Notes: generated by a model from the sequence alone, not told the origin. A DNA stretch of 64,000 nt from Bacteroidota bacterium (GCA_022567155.1 JADFHN010000002.1:1-64000), one strand, 5' to 3'. Shown: positions 29,773-40,127, counted from the stretch's first letter. Made by a program: numbers and translations.

Positions 29773-30981
29773 ATGCTGTACTACTTGTTTGATTATCTCG
29801 ACAGGGAATTTGATCTGATAGGAGCCGGTGTCTGGCAATACATCTCCTTCAGGTCGGGTATGGCTATGATTTTTTCACTGCTGATCACCGTTTTATTGGG
29901 AAAAAGTCTGATCAATAAGCTGCAGAAAAAGCAGATTGGGGAAGATGTACGCGACCTCGGACTGGAAGGGCAGATGCGGAAGAAAGGTACGCCTACCATG
30001 GGGGGTGTGATTATTATCCTGGCCATCATCGTTCCAACCCTGCTGCTGGCCCAGCTTGACAATATTTATATCATTTTGCTTCTGGTGAGCACCTTATGGA
30101 TGGGTATCATCGGCTTTCTGGACGATTACATCAAAGTATTTAAGAAAGACAAAAAGGGACTTGCCGGATGGTCAAAAATTATTGGCCAGGTGGGACTTGG
30201 GCTTATTGTAGGTCTTACTCTTTATTTTCATGAAGATGTGGTTGTCAGGCAGTTTTCAGACCCTGTTGTGATCGAAGAAACCGGAGAGGCAGTACCTCAG
30301 TTTGAAGATATTAAATCCACCATCACCACCATTCCTTTTGTAAAAGACAATGAGGCGGATTATAAAGAAATCTCATTTTTTGGCCCGGATTATACGTGGA
30401 TAGTTTATACCCTTGTAGTGATATTTATTGTGACGGCAGTATCAAATGGCGCAAACATTACCGATGGGCTGGACGGCCTGACTGCAGGCACTTCGGCCAT
30501 TATTGTTCTGACACTGGCTGTGCTGGCGTATGTATCTGGCCGGGTCGATTTCAGTCAGTACCTGAACATCATGTACATACCCAATGCGGGTGAACTGGTA
30601 ATTTTCAGCGTGGCGCTGGTAGGGGCCTGCATTGGTTTTATCTGGTTCAATACCTATCCCGCACAGGTATTTATGGGAGATACGGGCAGCCTTACCCTTG
30701 GCGGCATTATCGCTGTATTGTGCTTCGCCATCCGCAAAGAATTGCTGATACCAATTCTTTGTGGCATTTTCCTGATCGAAAGCCTTTCGGTGATCCTTCA
30801 GGTCGGATACTTTAAATATACCCGAAAAAAATATGGCGAAGGTCGGAGGATATTTCTGATGTCGCCGTTGCATCATCATTACCAGATGAAAGGCTTCCAT
30901 GAAGCCAAAATTGTGACCCGCTTCTGGATAAGCGGCATTTTACTGGCCATTTTAACATTAGCAACACTCAAACTCAGATAA
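29773..30981 (+). CDS. mraY: Phospho-MurNAc-pentapeptide transferase MraY
   Basis: A 402-residue protein with about ten membrane helices. [35 protein letters not shown] and the HHHYQMKG loop are the conserved catalytic and Mg-binding motifs. It makes lipid I by joining phospho-MurNAc-pentapeptide to undecaprenyl phosphate. A periplasmic or loop insertion near residues 150-205 ([16 protein letters not shown]...) lengthens it beyond the 360 residues of E. coli, as in other Bacteroidota. Confidence 0.96.
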   Translation: MLYYLFDYLDREFDLIGAGVWQYISFRSGMAMIFSLLITVLLGKSLINKLQKKQIGEDVRDLGLEGQMRKKGTPTMGGVIIILAIIVPTLLLAQLDNIYIILLLVSTLWMGIIGFLDDYIKVFKKDKKGLAGWSKIIGQVGLGLIVGLTLYFHEDVVVRQFSDPVVIEETGEAVPQFEDIKSTITTIPFVKDNEADYKEISFFGPDYTWIVYTLVVIFIVTAVSNGANITDGLDGLTAGTSAIIVLTLAVLAYVSGRVDFSQYLNIMYIPNAGELVIFSVALVGACIGFIWFNTYPAQVFMGDTGSLTLGGIIAVLCFAIRKELLIPILCGIFLIESLSVILQVGYFKYTRKKYGEGRRIFLMSPLHHHYQMKGFHEAKIVTRFWISGILLAILTLATLKLR

Positions 30982-30991
30982 AGCAAACGCA

Positions 30992-32338
30992 ATGCATAAA
31001 TACATCGTCATATTGGGAGCAGGAGAGAGCGGAACAGGAGCTGCACTGTTGGCAAAATCCCGTGGTTACGATGTTTTCGTTTCGGATTCCGGTGTCATTG
31101 CTGACAAGTATCTGAAAGATATCGAAAAGTATCATATACGGTATGAACAGGAAGCTCATTCATATGCGGAAATTCATAATGCTGATATGATCGTAAAGAG
31201 TCCGGGTATTCCCGAAAATGCCGGCGTGGTATTGGAAGCCAAAGCAAGGCTGATTCCGGTTATTTCCGAAATCGAATTTGCCTGCATGCACACCCAAGCA
31301 AAATTCATTGCCATTACCGGTACAAACGGTAAGACTACAACCACACGGTTGACGTATCATCTGCTTAAAATTGCCGGTTTTGATGTGGGAATAGCAGGAA
31401 ATATAGGCGATAGCCTGGCACGGCAGGTGATCGTGGATAATAAAGAATGGTATGTAGTGGAGTTATCGAGTTTCCAGCTTGACGGGATGCATTCATTTCA
31501 CCCCAACGTTTCAATCCTGCTTAACATTACCCCCGACCATCTAGACCGGTATGACTATGATTTCGACCGGTATGCAGCGTCTAAATTTCGGATAATGCAA
31601 AATCTGGAACCAGCCGATTATTTTATTTACCTGCAGGATGACAAAGTGATTTTGTCGGGATTAAAAAAATCAGAAACCCGGTTTATAAAACAGGGTGTGT
31701 CGGTCAAAAATCCGCATGCGTTTGCCACTGTTCACGAACTGTATCTGCAAATCGGAGAACTAAAGGTGTCCATATCGGATATTCCTTTGAAAGGCAAACA
31801 TAATTTTATCAATGTAATGTGTTCGGTTGCGGCAGCGCTGGATTTGGGTGCAGATGCCGGAAAGGTCATCGAAGGCCTGAAATCCTACCAAAGCGCCCCG
31901 CACAGATTGGAACTGATTGACACGGTAAACGGAGTGCTGTTTATAAATGACTCCAAAGCTACTAATGTAGCGTCAGTGTATTACGCGCTTGACACTTATG
32001 ATAATCCTGTAACATGGATTGCCGGTGGAGTAGATAAAGGCAATAACTATGACAGGCTCAGGCCACTGGTAGAAAAAAAGGTGCAATCGCTGATATGCCT
32101 GGGAGTTGATAATAGTAAGCTCAGGGAAGCATTTCAGGATGTAATCGAGAAAATATTCGAAACGGATAACATCAAAGAGGCAGCAAGGAAAGCATACGAA
32201 TATTCACAGAAGAACGATGTGGTATTGCTCTCACCTGCCTGTGCAAGCTTTGACCTGTTTAAAAATTATGAAGACCGGGGAAACCAGTTCAGGGAGGCTG
32301 TCCGGGAACTTAAAAATGAAGTGGAATTGATTCAATAA
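30992..32338 (+). CDS. murD: UDP-MurNAc-alanine:D-glutamate ligase MurD
   Basis: A 448-residue Mur ligase with N-terminal Rossmann motif VILGAGESGTGAA, ATP site [33 protein letters not shown] and C-terminal INDSKATNVASV. It adds D-glutamate to UDP-MurNAc-alanine. It starts 10 bp after mraY. An unusual inverted repeat separates it from ftsW. Confidence 0.96.
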   Translation: MHKYIVILGAGESGTGAALLAKSRGYDVFVSDSGVIADKYLKDIEKYHIRYEQEAHSYAEIHNADMIVKSPGIPENAGVVLEAKARLIPVISEIEFACMHTQAKFIAITGTNGKTTTTRLTYHLLKIAGFDVGIAGNIGDSLARQVIVDNKEWYVVELSSFQLDGMHSFHPNVSILLNITPDHLDRYDYDFDRYAASKFRIMQNLEPADYFIYLQDDKVILSGLKKSETRFIKQGVSVKNPHAFATVHELYLQIGELKVSISDIPLKGKHNFINVMCSVAAALDLGADAGKVIEGLKSYQSAPHRLELIDTVNGVLFINDSKATNVASVYYALDTYDNPVTWIAGGVDKGNNYDRLRPLVEKKVQSLICLGVDNSKLREAFQDVIEKIFETDNIKEAARKAYEYSQKNDVVLLSPACASFDLFKNYEDRGNQFREAVRELKNEVELIQ

Positions 32339-32358
32339 GGCAAATTGGCTTAAATAAA

Positions 32359-32407
32359 GTCTGTCTATAAAGTAAGGATGTTTGAATTACGGACTTTATG
32401 GACAGAC
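32359..32407. repeat. Inverted repeat between murD and ftsW
   Basis: Arms GTCTGTCTATAAAGT (32359-32373) and ACTTTATGGACAGAC (32393-32407) pair over 15 bp with one G-T pair and a 19-base loop. No T-run follows, so it is unlikely to be a terminator. It may process or tune mRNA inside the cluster, or be the trace of a mobile element. Confidence 0.65.
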
Positions 32408-32424
32408 ACTAAATAAATGTATCA

Positions 32425-33576
32425 ATGAAAGAATGGGCTGAAAAAAATTTACAAGGCGATCCGGTTATCTGGGTCATCGTTATGATACTGTCTATCCTGA
32501 GTATTCTGGTGGTGTATAGTGCTGTGGGTTCCTTGGCTTACCGGAATATGGAAGTTGTTGAAATTTACCTGATCAAGCACACTGCCCTGGTGGTGCTAAG
32601 CCTGTTTGCCATGTGGGTTGCTCACAAAATTGACTACAGGTATTACTCCAGGTTAAGCCGTTTTGCCTTGCTGGTATCCGTGCCGTTGCTGTTGTTTGCC
32701 TGGCAATCAGGCACAACAATAAATGAAGCTTCACGCTGGATTACAATACCGGTGATCAAGCAGGTGTTCCAGCCTTCCGACCTGGCAAAGCTGGCGCTTA
32801 TCGCAAGCCTTGCCAGTATGCTGTCCAAAAGGCAGCAAAATATCGGAGACATCCGCGAATCGCTGATCCCGATCCTGATCTGGATCGGCATAATCTGCGG
32901 CCTGATTGCCATGACCGATCTTTCCACAGCTGCTTTGTTGTTTGCTACCTGCATGCTGGTAATGTTTATCGGCCGGGTTCCGGTAAAATATCTTGCCATG
33001 CTGGTCCTTGTGGGTTTTATGGTGGGCGCTGTAGCCATGTCGTTCGGTCAGCGGGGTGAAACGGCGCGGAACCGGATTGCAAGTTTTCTGGATAAGACGG
33101 AGATGCCTTTCCAGGCTGAGCAGGCACACATTGCAATTGCCACCGGAGGGGTTTTTGGAAAGGGCCCTGGCAAAAGCGGCCAGCGTAATTTTCTACCGCA
33201 CTCGTATTCCGATTTTGTATATGCCATTATTATTGAAGAGTACGGCATGGTGGGGGGTATCGTTATCCTGATGTTGTACCTCGTGCTGCTTTACCGGGGC
33301 ATGCGCGCTGCATTTAACAGCGAACGCGCTTTTGGCGGACTTTTGTCGGCAGGGCTGAGTTTTGCGATCGTGATGCAGGCCATGGTGAATATGGCCGTAG
33401 TGGTGGGGCTGGGGCCTATTACCGGGCTTCCCTTACCACTGTTAAGTATGGGTGGTACTTCTTTATTTTTTACGGGTATATCCCTCGGGATCATTCAGAG
33501 TGTAGCAAGGGGGGAGGTGGATTACACATGGGACCAGAATACAGGAGAAGTTAAAAACATAGCAAAAGCTGCTTAG
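32425..33576 (+). CDS. ftsW: Lipid II polymerase FtsW
   Basis: A 383-residue SEDS-family protein with about ten membrane helices. The hallmark region ITIPVIKQVFQPSDLAKLALI, GKGPGKSGQRNFLPHSYSDFVYAIIIEE and the C-terminal PLPLLSMGGTSLFFTGISLGI are present. It polymerises lipid II at the septum together with FtsI. The 86-bp gap upstream is the largest inside the murD-murC segment and holds the inverted repeat. Confidence 0.95.
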   Translation: MKEWAEKNLQGDPVIWVIVMILSILSILVVYSAVGSLAYRNMEVVEIYLIKHTALVVLSLFAMWVAHKIDYRYYSRLSRFALLVSVPLLLFAWQSGTTINEASRWITIPVIKQVFQPSDLAKLALIASLASMLSKRQQNIGDIRESLIPILIWIGIICGLIAMTDLSTAALLFATCMLVMFIGRVPVKYLAMLVLVGFMVGAVAMSFGQRGETARNRIASFLDKTEMPFQAEQAHIAIATGGVFGKGPGKSGQRNFLPHSYSDFVYAIIIEEYGMVGGIVILMLYLVLLYRGMRAAFNSERAFGGLLSAGLSFAIVMQAMVNMAVVVGLGPITGLPLPLLSMGGTSLFFTGISLGIIQSVARGEVDYTWDQNTGEVKNIAKAA

Positions 33577-33589
33577 CAATAAAAAAAAA

Positions 33590-34726
33590 TTGAAAGGTAA
33601 CGAAACATACAGGCGAAAAATCAGGCTGATCTTCAGCGGCGGAGGCACCGGGGGGCATATCTATCCGGCTATCGCTGTAGCCGGCAAAATCAAGGAGATG
33701 GCTCCGGATGCAGAAGTACTTTTTGTGGGCGCCCACGGAAAGATGGAGATGACCAGGGTACCGCAGGCCGGTTTCGAAATTAAAGGCTTATGGATCAGTG
33801 GTTTTCAGCGCAGATTTACACTGTCAAACCTGCTGTTTCCAGTCAAGGTCATCCACAGTGTACTGAAATCAATGTGGCTGCTAAAGGCATTTAAACCGGA
33901 TGTGGTTGCCGGTTTTGGAGGCTACGCAAGCAGTCCTGTAATGCTTGCAGCCACACGAAAGGGGATTAAAACACTGATACAGGAGCAAAACTCATACGCT
34001 GGCGTGGCAAACAAGGCTGTGGCCCGCAAAGTGGATAAAGTGTGCGTTGCCTATGAGCATATGGAACGGTATTTTCCGCAAGATAAAATCGTGATTACAG
34101 GCAATCCGGTACGGAAAAATATGTTGAATATCACAGACAAGAAAAACGAGGGCGACACCTATTTTTCGCTCGATCCGCTCAGGGAAACCATACTTGTGCT
34201 GGGGGGCAGCGGCGGCGCAAGAACCATAAATGAGAGCATGATCAGCAATATGGAAGCGTGGATCAGGACCGGTGTGCAGATAATATGGCAAACGGGAAAA
34301 TTCTATCATAAAGAAATGCAGGAAAGAATGGCTGGTTTTGATGATGAAAATATCCGGTTACTGGAGTTTATAGACCGGATGGACCTGGCATATGCCGTAG
34401 CTGACATTGTGATTTCCAGATCCGGTGCACTGTCAATCTCGGAGCTGTGTCTTGTAAAAAAGCCTGTGATTTTTGTTCCGTCGCCGAATGTGGCTGAAGA
34501 TCATCAGACCAAAAATGCACTTGCGCTTGCAGAAAAGAATGCCGCATTGATCGTTGAAGACAAAAATGCGGTGAAGGAATTGGTGAGTGTAGCCATGGCC
34601 CTGCTTCGTGATAGCGACCGGAGAGCGGTATTAAGTGAAAATATTGCGTTGTTTGGCAAACCGGACGCTACCGAAGATATAGCCCAGGAAATTTTGAAAT
34701 TAGTGAATAATGAAGAAAAAACGTGA
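33590..34726 (+). CDS. murG: UDP-GlcNAc:lipid I transferase MurG
   Basis: A 378-residue GT-B glycosyltransferase starting with TTG (no suitable ATG is present near the start). FSGGGTGGHIYPAIAVA is the first glycine-rich motif; LGGSGGARTINESM the second; SGALSISELCLVKKPVIFVP the donor site. It adds GlcNAc to lipid I to make lipid II on the inner face of the membrane. The stop overlaps the murC start as GTGA. Confidence 0.95.
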   Translation: MKGNETYRRKIRLIFSGGGTGGHIYPAIAVAGKIKEMAPDAEVLFVGAHGKMEMTRVPQAGFEIKGLWISGFQRRFTLSNLLFPVKVIHSVLKSMWLLKAFKPDVVAGFGGYASSPVMLAATRKGIKTLIQEQNSYAGVANKAVARKVDKVCVAYEHMERYFPQDKIVITGNPVRKNMLNITDKKNEGDTYFSLDPLRETILVLGGSGGARTINESMISNMEAWIRTGVQIIWQTGKFYHKEMQERMAGFDDENIRLLEFIDRMDLAYAVADIVISRSGALSISELCLVKKPVIFVPSPNVAEDHQTKNALALAEKNAALIVEDKNAVKELVSVAMALLRDSDRRAVLSENIALFGKPDATEDIAQEILKLVNNEEKT

Positions 34727-36099
34727 AGATTGAAAATATACATATTGTGTATTTTATTGGCATCGGCGGCATTGGTATGAGTGCCCTGGCACGGTGGTTT
34801 AAAAACCTGGGCGTAAAGGTGCATGGCTACGACCGCACGCGCACGGCACTTACCGATCAACTTGCCGGAGAGGGGATTGAAATTCATTTTACAGATGATA
34901 CCGCCCTGATACCCGGTGAGGTAATCGCTGCAGGCCAGACGGGGTGCGTGGTTTATACTCCTGCCATTCCGGATAATCATAGTGAGTTTAACTACCTGAA
35001 GTCATTGGATATTACTGTACTGAAGCGTTCCGAAGTGCTGGGAATGATCTCCGAAACCGCTTTTACCGTGGCGGTAGCCGGCACACACGGCAAAACGACC
35101 ACAAGTGCCATTATTACTCACCTTCTGAAGCATGCGCACAGGAAGGTGACTGCTTTACTGGGGGGGATATCTACTAATTACGAATCGAATTTTATTACCA
35201 ACGAGCTGGGAACGGGCGAATTGATCTTGGTGCTGGAGGCGGACGAATTCGACCGGTCATTTCTCCGGCTTCATCCCGATTATGCGGTGGTAACCTCTAT
35301 GGATGCTGACCACCTGGATGTGTATGGAAATAGCCGGAACGTTGAAATTTCATTTAATGAATTTGTAGATAAAGCCGGCCCGGACGGGCGTGTGCTAATC
35401 AACGACAATCTTACGGATAGAATTGCCAGGCGTGAGAATTTATATACCTACGGATTGGCAGACGGAGGGTGTCACGCGGAAAATATCAGGATTGAAAAGG
35501 GGATATTCATGTTCGACTATGTTGATATGGAAATATCCATACGTGATATTCAGTTGCACCAGCCGGGGTTTCATAATGTGGAAAATGCGGTGGCTGCCAT
35601 TAAAGTATGTCTCGATTCCGGCCTGAAAGGCGATGAAATCAAACAAGGCCTTGCCACATACAAAGGGGTAAAAAGAAGATTTGAATTTGTGATCAACACC
35701 AGTAAGCTGGTATATGTGGATGACTATGCGCATCACCCGGTAGAGATAGAAGCATGTTTAGGTTCGTTGCGGGCATTATATCCGTCTAAAAGGCTTACGG
35801 CCATATTCCAGCCGCATTTATATTCCCGCACAAGAGACTTTGCGGCAGGGTTTGGCAGCAGTCTGTCAGTGGCCGATGAGATTCTGCTTCTGGATATCTA
35901 CCCGGCAAGAGAAGAGCCCATTCCCGGCGTAACCTCTGAGCTGATATTTGAGCATATCGAATCGGATAATAAAAGGCTTTTGTCGCGGGAAAAAGTGCTG
36001 CCGGCGCTTGACCGTGAAAAGCTGGAAGTGCTGGCTACGCTTGGCGCCGGCGATATAGATCAGTTAGTGGAACCCATTAAACAAAAGTTGACGGCATGA
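34723..36099 (+). CDS. murC: UDP-MurNAc:L-alanine ligase MurC
   Basis: A 458-residue Mur ligase with GTG start: YFIGIGGIGMSALARW, ATP site VAGTHGKTTTSAI, LEADEFDRSFL and DDYAHHPVEIEA are family motifs. It adds the first residue of the stem peptide. Its order after murG and its 4-bp overlaps with both murG and ftsQ (ATGA) match the dcw cluster of relatives. No ddl gene follows. Confidence 0.96.
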   Translation: MKIENIHIVYFIGIGGIGMSALARWFKNLGVKVHGYDRTRTALTDQLAGEGIEIHFTDDTALIPGEVIAAGQTGCVVYTPAIPDNHSEFNYLKSLDITVLKRSEVLGMISETAFTVAVAGTHGKTTTSAIITHLLKHAHRKVTALLGGISTNYESNFITNELGTGELILVLEADEFDRSFLRLHPDYAVVTSMDADHLDVYGNSRNVEISFNEFVDKAGPDGRVLINDNLTDRIARRENLYTYGLADGGCHAENIRIEKGIFMFDYVDMEISIRDIQLHQPGFHNVENAVAAIKVCLDSGLKGDEIKQGLATYKGVKRRFEFVINTSKLVYVDDYAHHPVEIEACLGSLRALYPSKRLTAIFQPHLYSRTRDFAAGFGSSLSVADEILLLDIYPAREEPIPGVTSELIFEHIESDNKRLLSREKVLPALDREKLEVLATLGAGDIDQLVEPIKQKLTA

Positions 36100-36872
36100 T
36101 AAAATTGATCCGGGATAGAAGAATTAAAAACATAGCAGGCTGGTTTCTGGCTGTTGTACTGGTATTTGTTTCCATTGGATTTGCGGATAAGATACAGGAT
36201 CGCCGGTTCAACGGCAAAATAATAATAAAGATCACGAACCAGTTCAATAACTATTTTATTGATGAGAATGACCTGTTAGCCATTATTTACGCCGAAGGAT
36301 TGGATCCGGAGCAGGAAAGCATGCCGCAAAATCCGAACCTGGGGGCTATTGAAAAACGGCTGGAGGCAGAATGGTTTATCAGTGATGCCCAGATTTTCCG
36401 TGACCTGATGGGCAACCTGATTGTAGTTGCTACGCAGCGCAGGCCGATTGCCCGGATCATCCGGCCGGATGCACCCGACGCTTATATAAGTGAAGAAGGA
36501 ACCGTATTGCCTGTATCGGAAAAGTTTACCTCGCGGGTGATGCTTGTAAGCGGGGAGTTTACGGATCAACTTGTGAAAACAGCCTCGCTTACGCTGGATG
36601 ATCAGAACCGGCCTTATTTCGATTTGATACGGTTTATCAATGCCGATCCGTTCTGGAAAGCCCAGATTTCACAGTTGGAGATTGCTAAAGATGGTAAGAT
36701 TAAAATGTATCCGCAGGTTACCAAACAGGTAATCGAGTTTGGGCTGCCGGAAGACATAGAGATAAAGTTCAGAAAGCTAAATGTTTTTTATATGAAAATA
36801 CTGCCTTTCAAAGGGTGGAATTATTACCACAGGGTAAGCCTGGAATACAAAGATCAGATTGTATGCGAATAA
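36096..36872 (+). CDS. ftsQ: Cell division protein FtsQ
   Basis: A 258-residue bitopic protein: short basic cytoplasmic end, one membrane helix about 14-32 (IAGWFLAVVLVFVSIGFAD), and a periplasmic part with a weak POTRA region (NQFNNYFIDENDLLAII) and the RRPIARII-DAYISEEGTVLPVSEKF segment typical of FtsQ/DivIB. It scaffolds FtsL and FtsB. Place between murC and ftsA confirms the call. Confidence 0.92.
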   Translation: MIKLIRDRRIKNIAGWFLAVVLVFVSIGFADKIQDRRFNGKIIIKITNQFNNYFIDENDLLAIIYAEGLDPEQESMPQNPNLGAIEKRLEAEWFISDAQIFRDLMGNLIVVATQRRPIARIIRPDAPDAYISEEGTVLPVSEKFTSRVMLVSGEFTDQLVKTASLTLDDQNRPYFDLIRFINADPFWKAQISQLEIAKDGKIKMYPQVTKQVIEFGLPEDIEIKFRKLNVFYMKILPFKGWNYYHRVSLEYKDQIVCE

Positions 36873-36905
36873 TAACCTAAAGAAAAACCATAACCATAAC
36901 GAAAC

Positions 36906-38210
36906 ATGGAAAATGATAAAATAATTGTGGGACTTGACATCGGGACCACCAAGATCTGCGCAATCGTAGGTCGGAAAAATGAGTACGGAAAACTTGAAGT
37001 ACTTGGCATGGGTAAAGAGGTTTCTGATGGGGTGATCAGAGGCATTGTTACCAACATCGACAAAACCGTGAGCGCGATCCGGAAAGCCATTGAGAGTGCC
37101 GGAGAGCAATCAGGAATTGATATCAATGTGGTAAACGTTGGCATTGCCGGTCAGCATATCCGGAGCTCGATCCATCATGGCAGCATCACCCGGTCGTCAA
37201 CGGACGATGAGATCACCATTGAAGACGTGAATAAGCTGACCAACGACATGTACCGGATTGTGATTCCGCCCGGAAGCGAAATCATACATGTGATGCCGCA
37301 GGATTATATCGTGGATTACGAGGAGGATATCCGTGATCCGGTAGGCATGTCGGGGGTAAAACTGGAAGCGGACTTTCATGTGATCACGGCGCAAACGAAT
37401 GCCATCAACAACATTAACAAATGTGTGCGAAGGGCCGAACTGAAGATCGAGAACCTGATCCTGGAGCCGTTGGGTTCCAGCCTCTCTGTGTTGAGCGAAG
37501 AGGAAAAAGAAGCAGGCGTTTGTTTGGTGGATATAGGGGGCGGCACTACCGACATTGCCATTTTCTTCGATAATATTATCCGTCACACCGCGGTAATACC
37601 TTTTGGAGGCAACATCATCACCTCGGATATCAAACAGGGATGCATGGTATTGAACCACCAGGCTGAATTGCTTAAAACCAAATTTGGCAAGGCGATTGCG
37701 GAAGAAGCCAGTCCGAACGAAATTATTTCGATACCCGGATTGAGAAACCGGCCGCCGAAGGAGATATCTATCAAAAACCTGGCTTGCATCATCGAAGCAC
37801 GGATGGAGGAGATCATCGAAATTGTGCATGCGGAGATCATTACGTCAGGGTATGACCAAAAACTGGCCGGCGGCATTGTAATTACGGGTGGCGGCGCCCT
37901 GCTTCAAAACCTGAAGCAGCTGTTCGAATACATGACAGGTATGGATGCCCGTGTGGGGTATCCGAATGAGCACCTCGGCCGGAGTAAGGTGGAAGCCGCA
38001 AAAAGCCCTATGTTTTCCACTACAATCGGTTTGGTATTGTCGGGTTTCAGGGCCATCGACGAAAGGGAAAACAGGTACAACGAAGCGCTGTCAAACGGGA
38101 AATTTGACAAATCCTATACGTTTTCAGGCGGCGGCGATTTTTTCAAAAAGATCCTGGAGAAAACAAAAGGATTGCTTATAGATGATCTGGACACTAAAAA
38201 GGATTATTAA
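36906..38210 (+). CDS. ftsA: Cell division protein FtsA
   Basis: A 434-residue actin-like ATPase. VGLDIGTTKICAIVG is the phosphate 1 motif, VCLVDIGGGTTDIAIF phosphate 2, and GGIVITGGGALLQNL the adenosine motif. It anchors FtsZ to the membrane; the C-terminal KKILEKTKGLLIDDL is a candidate amphipathic targeting helix. It starts 33 bp after ftsQ. Confidence 0.96.
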   Translation: MENDKIIVGLDIGTTKICAIVGRKNEYGKLEVLGMGKEVSDGVIRGIVTNIDKTVSAIRKAIESAGEQSGIDINVVNVGIAGQHIRSSIHHGSITRSSTDDEITIEDVNKLTNDMYRIVIPPGSEIIHVMPQDYIVDYEEDIRDPVGMSGVKLEADFHVITAQTNAINNINKCVRRAELKIENLILEPLGSSLSVLSEEEKEAGVCLVDIGGGTTDIAIFFDNIIRHTAVIPFGGNIITSDIKQGCMVLNHQAELLKTKFGKAIAEEASPNEIISIPGLRNRPPKEISIKNLACIIEARMEEIIEIVHAEIITSGYDQKLAGGIVITGGGALLQNLKQLFEYMTGMDARVGYPNEHLGRSKVEAAKSPMFSTTIGLVLSGFRAIDERENRYNEALSNGKFDKSYTFSGGGDFFKKILEKTKGLLIDDLDTKKDY

Positions 38211-38277
38211 CCAAACATATTCAGCAAAAGAGATTTAAATTTTCACTGAACTGAAAAGTTCTTAAAATTAATCAGTT

Positions 38278-39852
38278 ATGTCAGAAAATGCTTACAACTT
38301 CGAAGTTCCCGCACACCACAAATCCATCATCAAGGTGATTGGTGTGGGTGGCGGAGGAAGCAATGCTGTGAACCACATGTTTAATCAGGGGATCAAAGAT
38401 GTGGAATTTGTAGTATGCAACACCGACGTACAGGCGCTGCGAAGCAGTCCGGTACCCAATAAGTTGCAGATAGGTATTAATCTCACCGACGGGCTTGGGG
38501 CAGGCGCCAATCCCGAAACGGGTAAAAACGCCGCCATCGAAAGTAAAGACGACATTCGTGACATGCTCGTTAGCAACACCAAGATGCTGTTTATAACGGC
38601 AGGCATGGGCGGAGGCACGGGTACCGGTGCAGCCCCGGTGATCGCCAAGGTGGCCAACGACATGGAAATTCTCACGGTGGGCATTGTCACGGTTCCGTTC
38701 GGATTTGAAGGAAAGAAAAAAATGCAACTCGCATGGGAAGGAATTAACGAGCTCAAGGCATGTTGCGATACCGTGCTGGTGATCCTCAATGACAAGCTTC
38801 GTGAGGTCCACGGTAACCTGCCCATAAGCGAGGCCTTTGCTCAGGCCGATAATGTGCTTACCACGGCTGCGAAAGGAATTGCCGAGATCATTACAGTACC
38901 GGGTTATGTAAATGTTGATTTCCAGGACGTCCGTACGGTCATGCTGGCAGCAGGAGCAGCGGTAATGGGCTCTGCCACCACAGAAGGGGAGAACCGGGCC
39001 AGAAGGGCCGCAGAAGAGGCTATATCATCGCCTTTACTGAATAACAGGGACATCCACGGAGCAAAAAAGATACTGCTGTCCATCATTTCGGGCGAGCAGG
39101 CCGAACTGCAGATGGATGAGCTTACTGAAATTACGGAATATATCCAGGAAATGGCTGGCGAAGATGCGGAGGTTATCTTCGGCCACGGCGTAGATACCTT
39201 GCTTGAAAACAGCATACGGGTAACCGTAATTGCATCCGGATTTGAAAACGACGATGAATCGGCATCTGTACGGATGTCTGATGAAAAACGGGTGATCGAT
39301 CTTGAATCCAATAAGCAGATCGATCTTTTCCGGACGTTTGGCGCCCGCAAGTCAACCCCTGCAGATACAAACCTTACTGAAAACGGAAAGGAAGAAAGCA
39401 CGAAGGACTCAGCAGGTGCAAAGGAAGAGTTTGAGCGTGGATACTTTTTTGAAAACCGGGATACGGATGAGACCGAAGGCCCGGTGAAGAAGGAGGGTAC
39501 TGACGATGAAATTGGGTTGTTTTCCGAGTTGGAGGATGAGATGATTATCGAAGATGTGTCCGTTACCGGAAAAGATATGCTTGACCGGGAGGGCATGGTG
39601 AAGATCAACCCGCGGAAGGAGGAACTTGAGAAAAAAGCCAGGGAACGAATAGAGCGGCTTAAAGGGCTTAAAGGGCATGATATTTCCGACGATGACCTGA
39701 AAGAGCGCCTGGATGTGCCGGCGTATTTACGCAAAAAGGTGGTTCTGCATAATCCCCCGCATTCTTCGGAACACAACATTTCGCGGTATAACCTGAATGA
39801 TGACAATCAACTTACTGGAAATAACAGGTATCTGCACGATAACGTAGATTAG
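38278..39852 (+). CDS. ftsZ: Cell division GTPase FtsZ
   Basis: A 524-residue tubulin homologue. Residues 1 to about 325 are the GTPase core with GVGGGGSNAVNHM near 22 and the tubulin signature GMGGGTGTGAAP near 109. The remaining 200 residues are a long, acidic, low-complexity tail, much longer than the 60-70 residues in E. coli. DVPAYLRKKV about 35 residues before the end resembles the conserved FtsA-binding peptide. Last gene of the cluster. Confidence 0.97.
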   Translation: MSENAYNFEVPAHHKSIIKVIGVGGGGSNAVNHMFNQGIKDVEFVVCNTDVQALRSSPVPNKLQIGINLTDGLGAGANPETGKNAAIESKDDIRDMLVSNTKMLFITAGMGGGTGTGAAPVIAKVANDMEILTVGIVTVPFGFEGKKKMQLAWEGINELKACCDTVLVILNDKLREVHGNLPISEAFAQADNVLTTAAKGIAEIITVPGYVNVDFQDVRTVMLAAGAAVMGSATTEGENRARRAAEEAISSPLLNNRDIHGAKKILLSIISGEQAELQMDELTEITEYIQEMAGEDAEVIFGHGVDTLLENSIRVTVIASGFENDDESASVRMSDEKRVIDLESNKQIDLFRTFGARKSTPADTNLTENGKEESTKDSAGAKEEFERGYFFENRDTDETEGPVKKEGTDDEIGLFSELEDEMIIEDVSVTGKDMLDREGMVKINPRKEELEKKARERIERLKGLKGHDISDDDLKERLDVPAYLRKKVVLHNPPHSSEHNISRYNLNDDNQLTGNNRYLHDNVD

Positions 39853-39895
39853 ACCAGTAAGTACATTACTGACAGCTTTTTAATTTCCCTGAGTT

Positions 39896-39931
39896 AGCCG
39901 TCGGGCCTAATGGCCTGGCGGCTTTTTTTTT
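39896..39931 (+). terminator. Strong intrinsic terminator of the dcw cluster
   Basis: A 12-bp stem (39896-39907 with 39912-39923, two G-T pairs), TAAT loop, followed by nine T. It lies 43 bp after ftsZ. Confidence 0.9.
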
Positions 39932-39975
39932 GTCTGTTCATGTGTTAGGTATTTTTCCTGTTTTCTGAAAGTTTT

Positions 39976-40127
39976 AACCCAAAATCGTCAATAGGATTGA
40001 CAATTTTGCCCTATGGGCAGACAAAAGTCATTGATAAACAATGACTTCATCTGGGTTATCCCAGGCATCCCGCCTTGGCGGGATCGCCTGCACTTCATGC
40101 AAAAAGGTCTAATGAACTTTTTGGGTT
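39976..40127. repeat. MITE-like element with nested hairpins
   Basis: A 152-bp block bounded by inverted ends AACCCAAAA (39976-39984) and TTTTGGGTT (40119-40127). Inside are several stems: GCCC-TAT-GGGC, AAGTCATTG/CAATGACTT, CTGGG/CCCAG, ATCCCGCC-TT-GGCGGGAT and CAAAAAG/CTTTTTG. No open frame of note. It looks like a non-autonomous, highly structured repeat. Confidence 0.6.

Noticed and set aside
38904-39806. 300-codon open frame antisense to ftsZ
   Set aside because: Serine- and phenylalanine-rich product that mirrors the acidic codons of ftsZ; a shadow frame.
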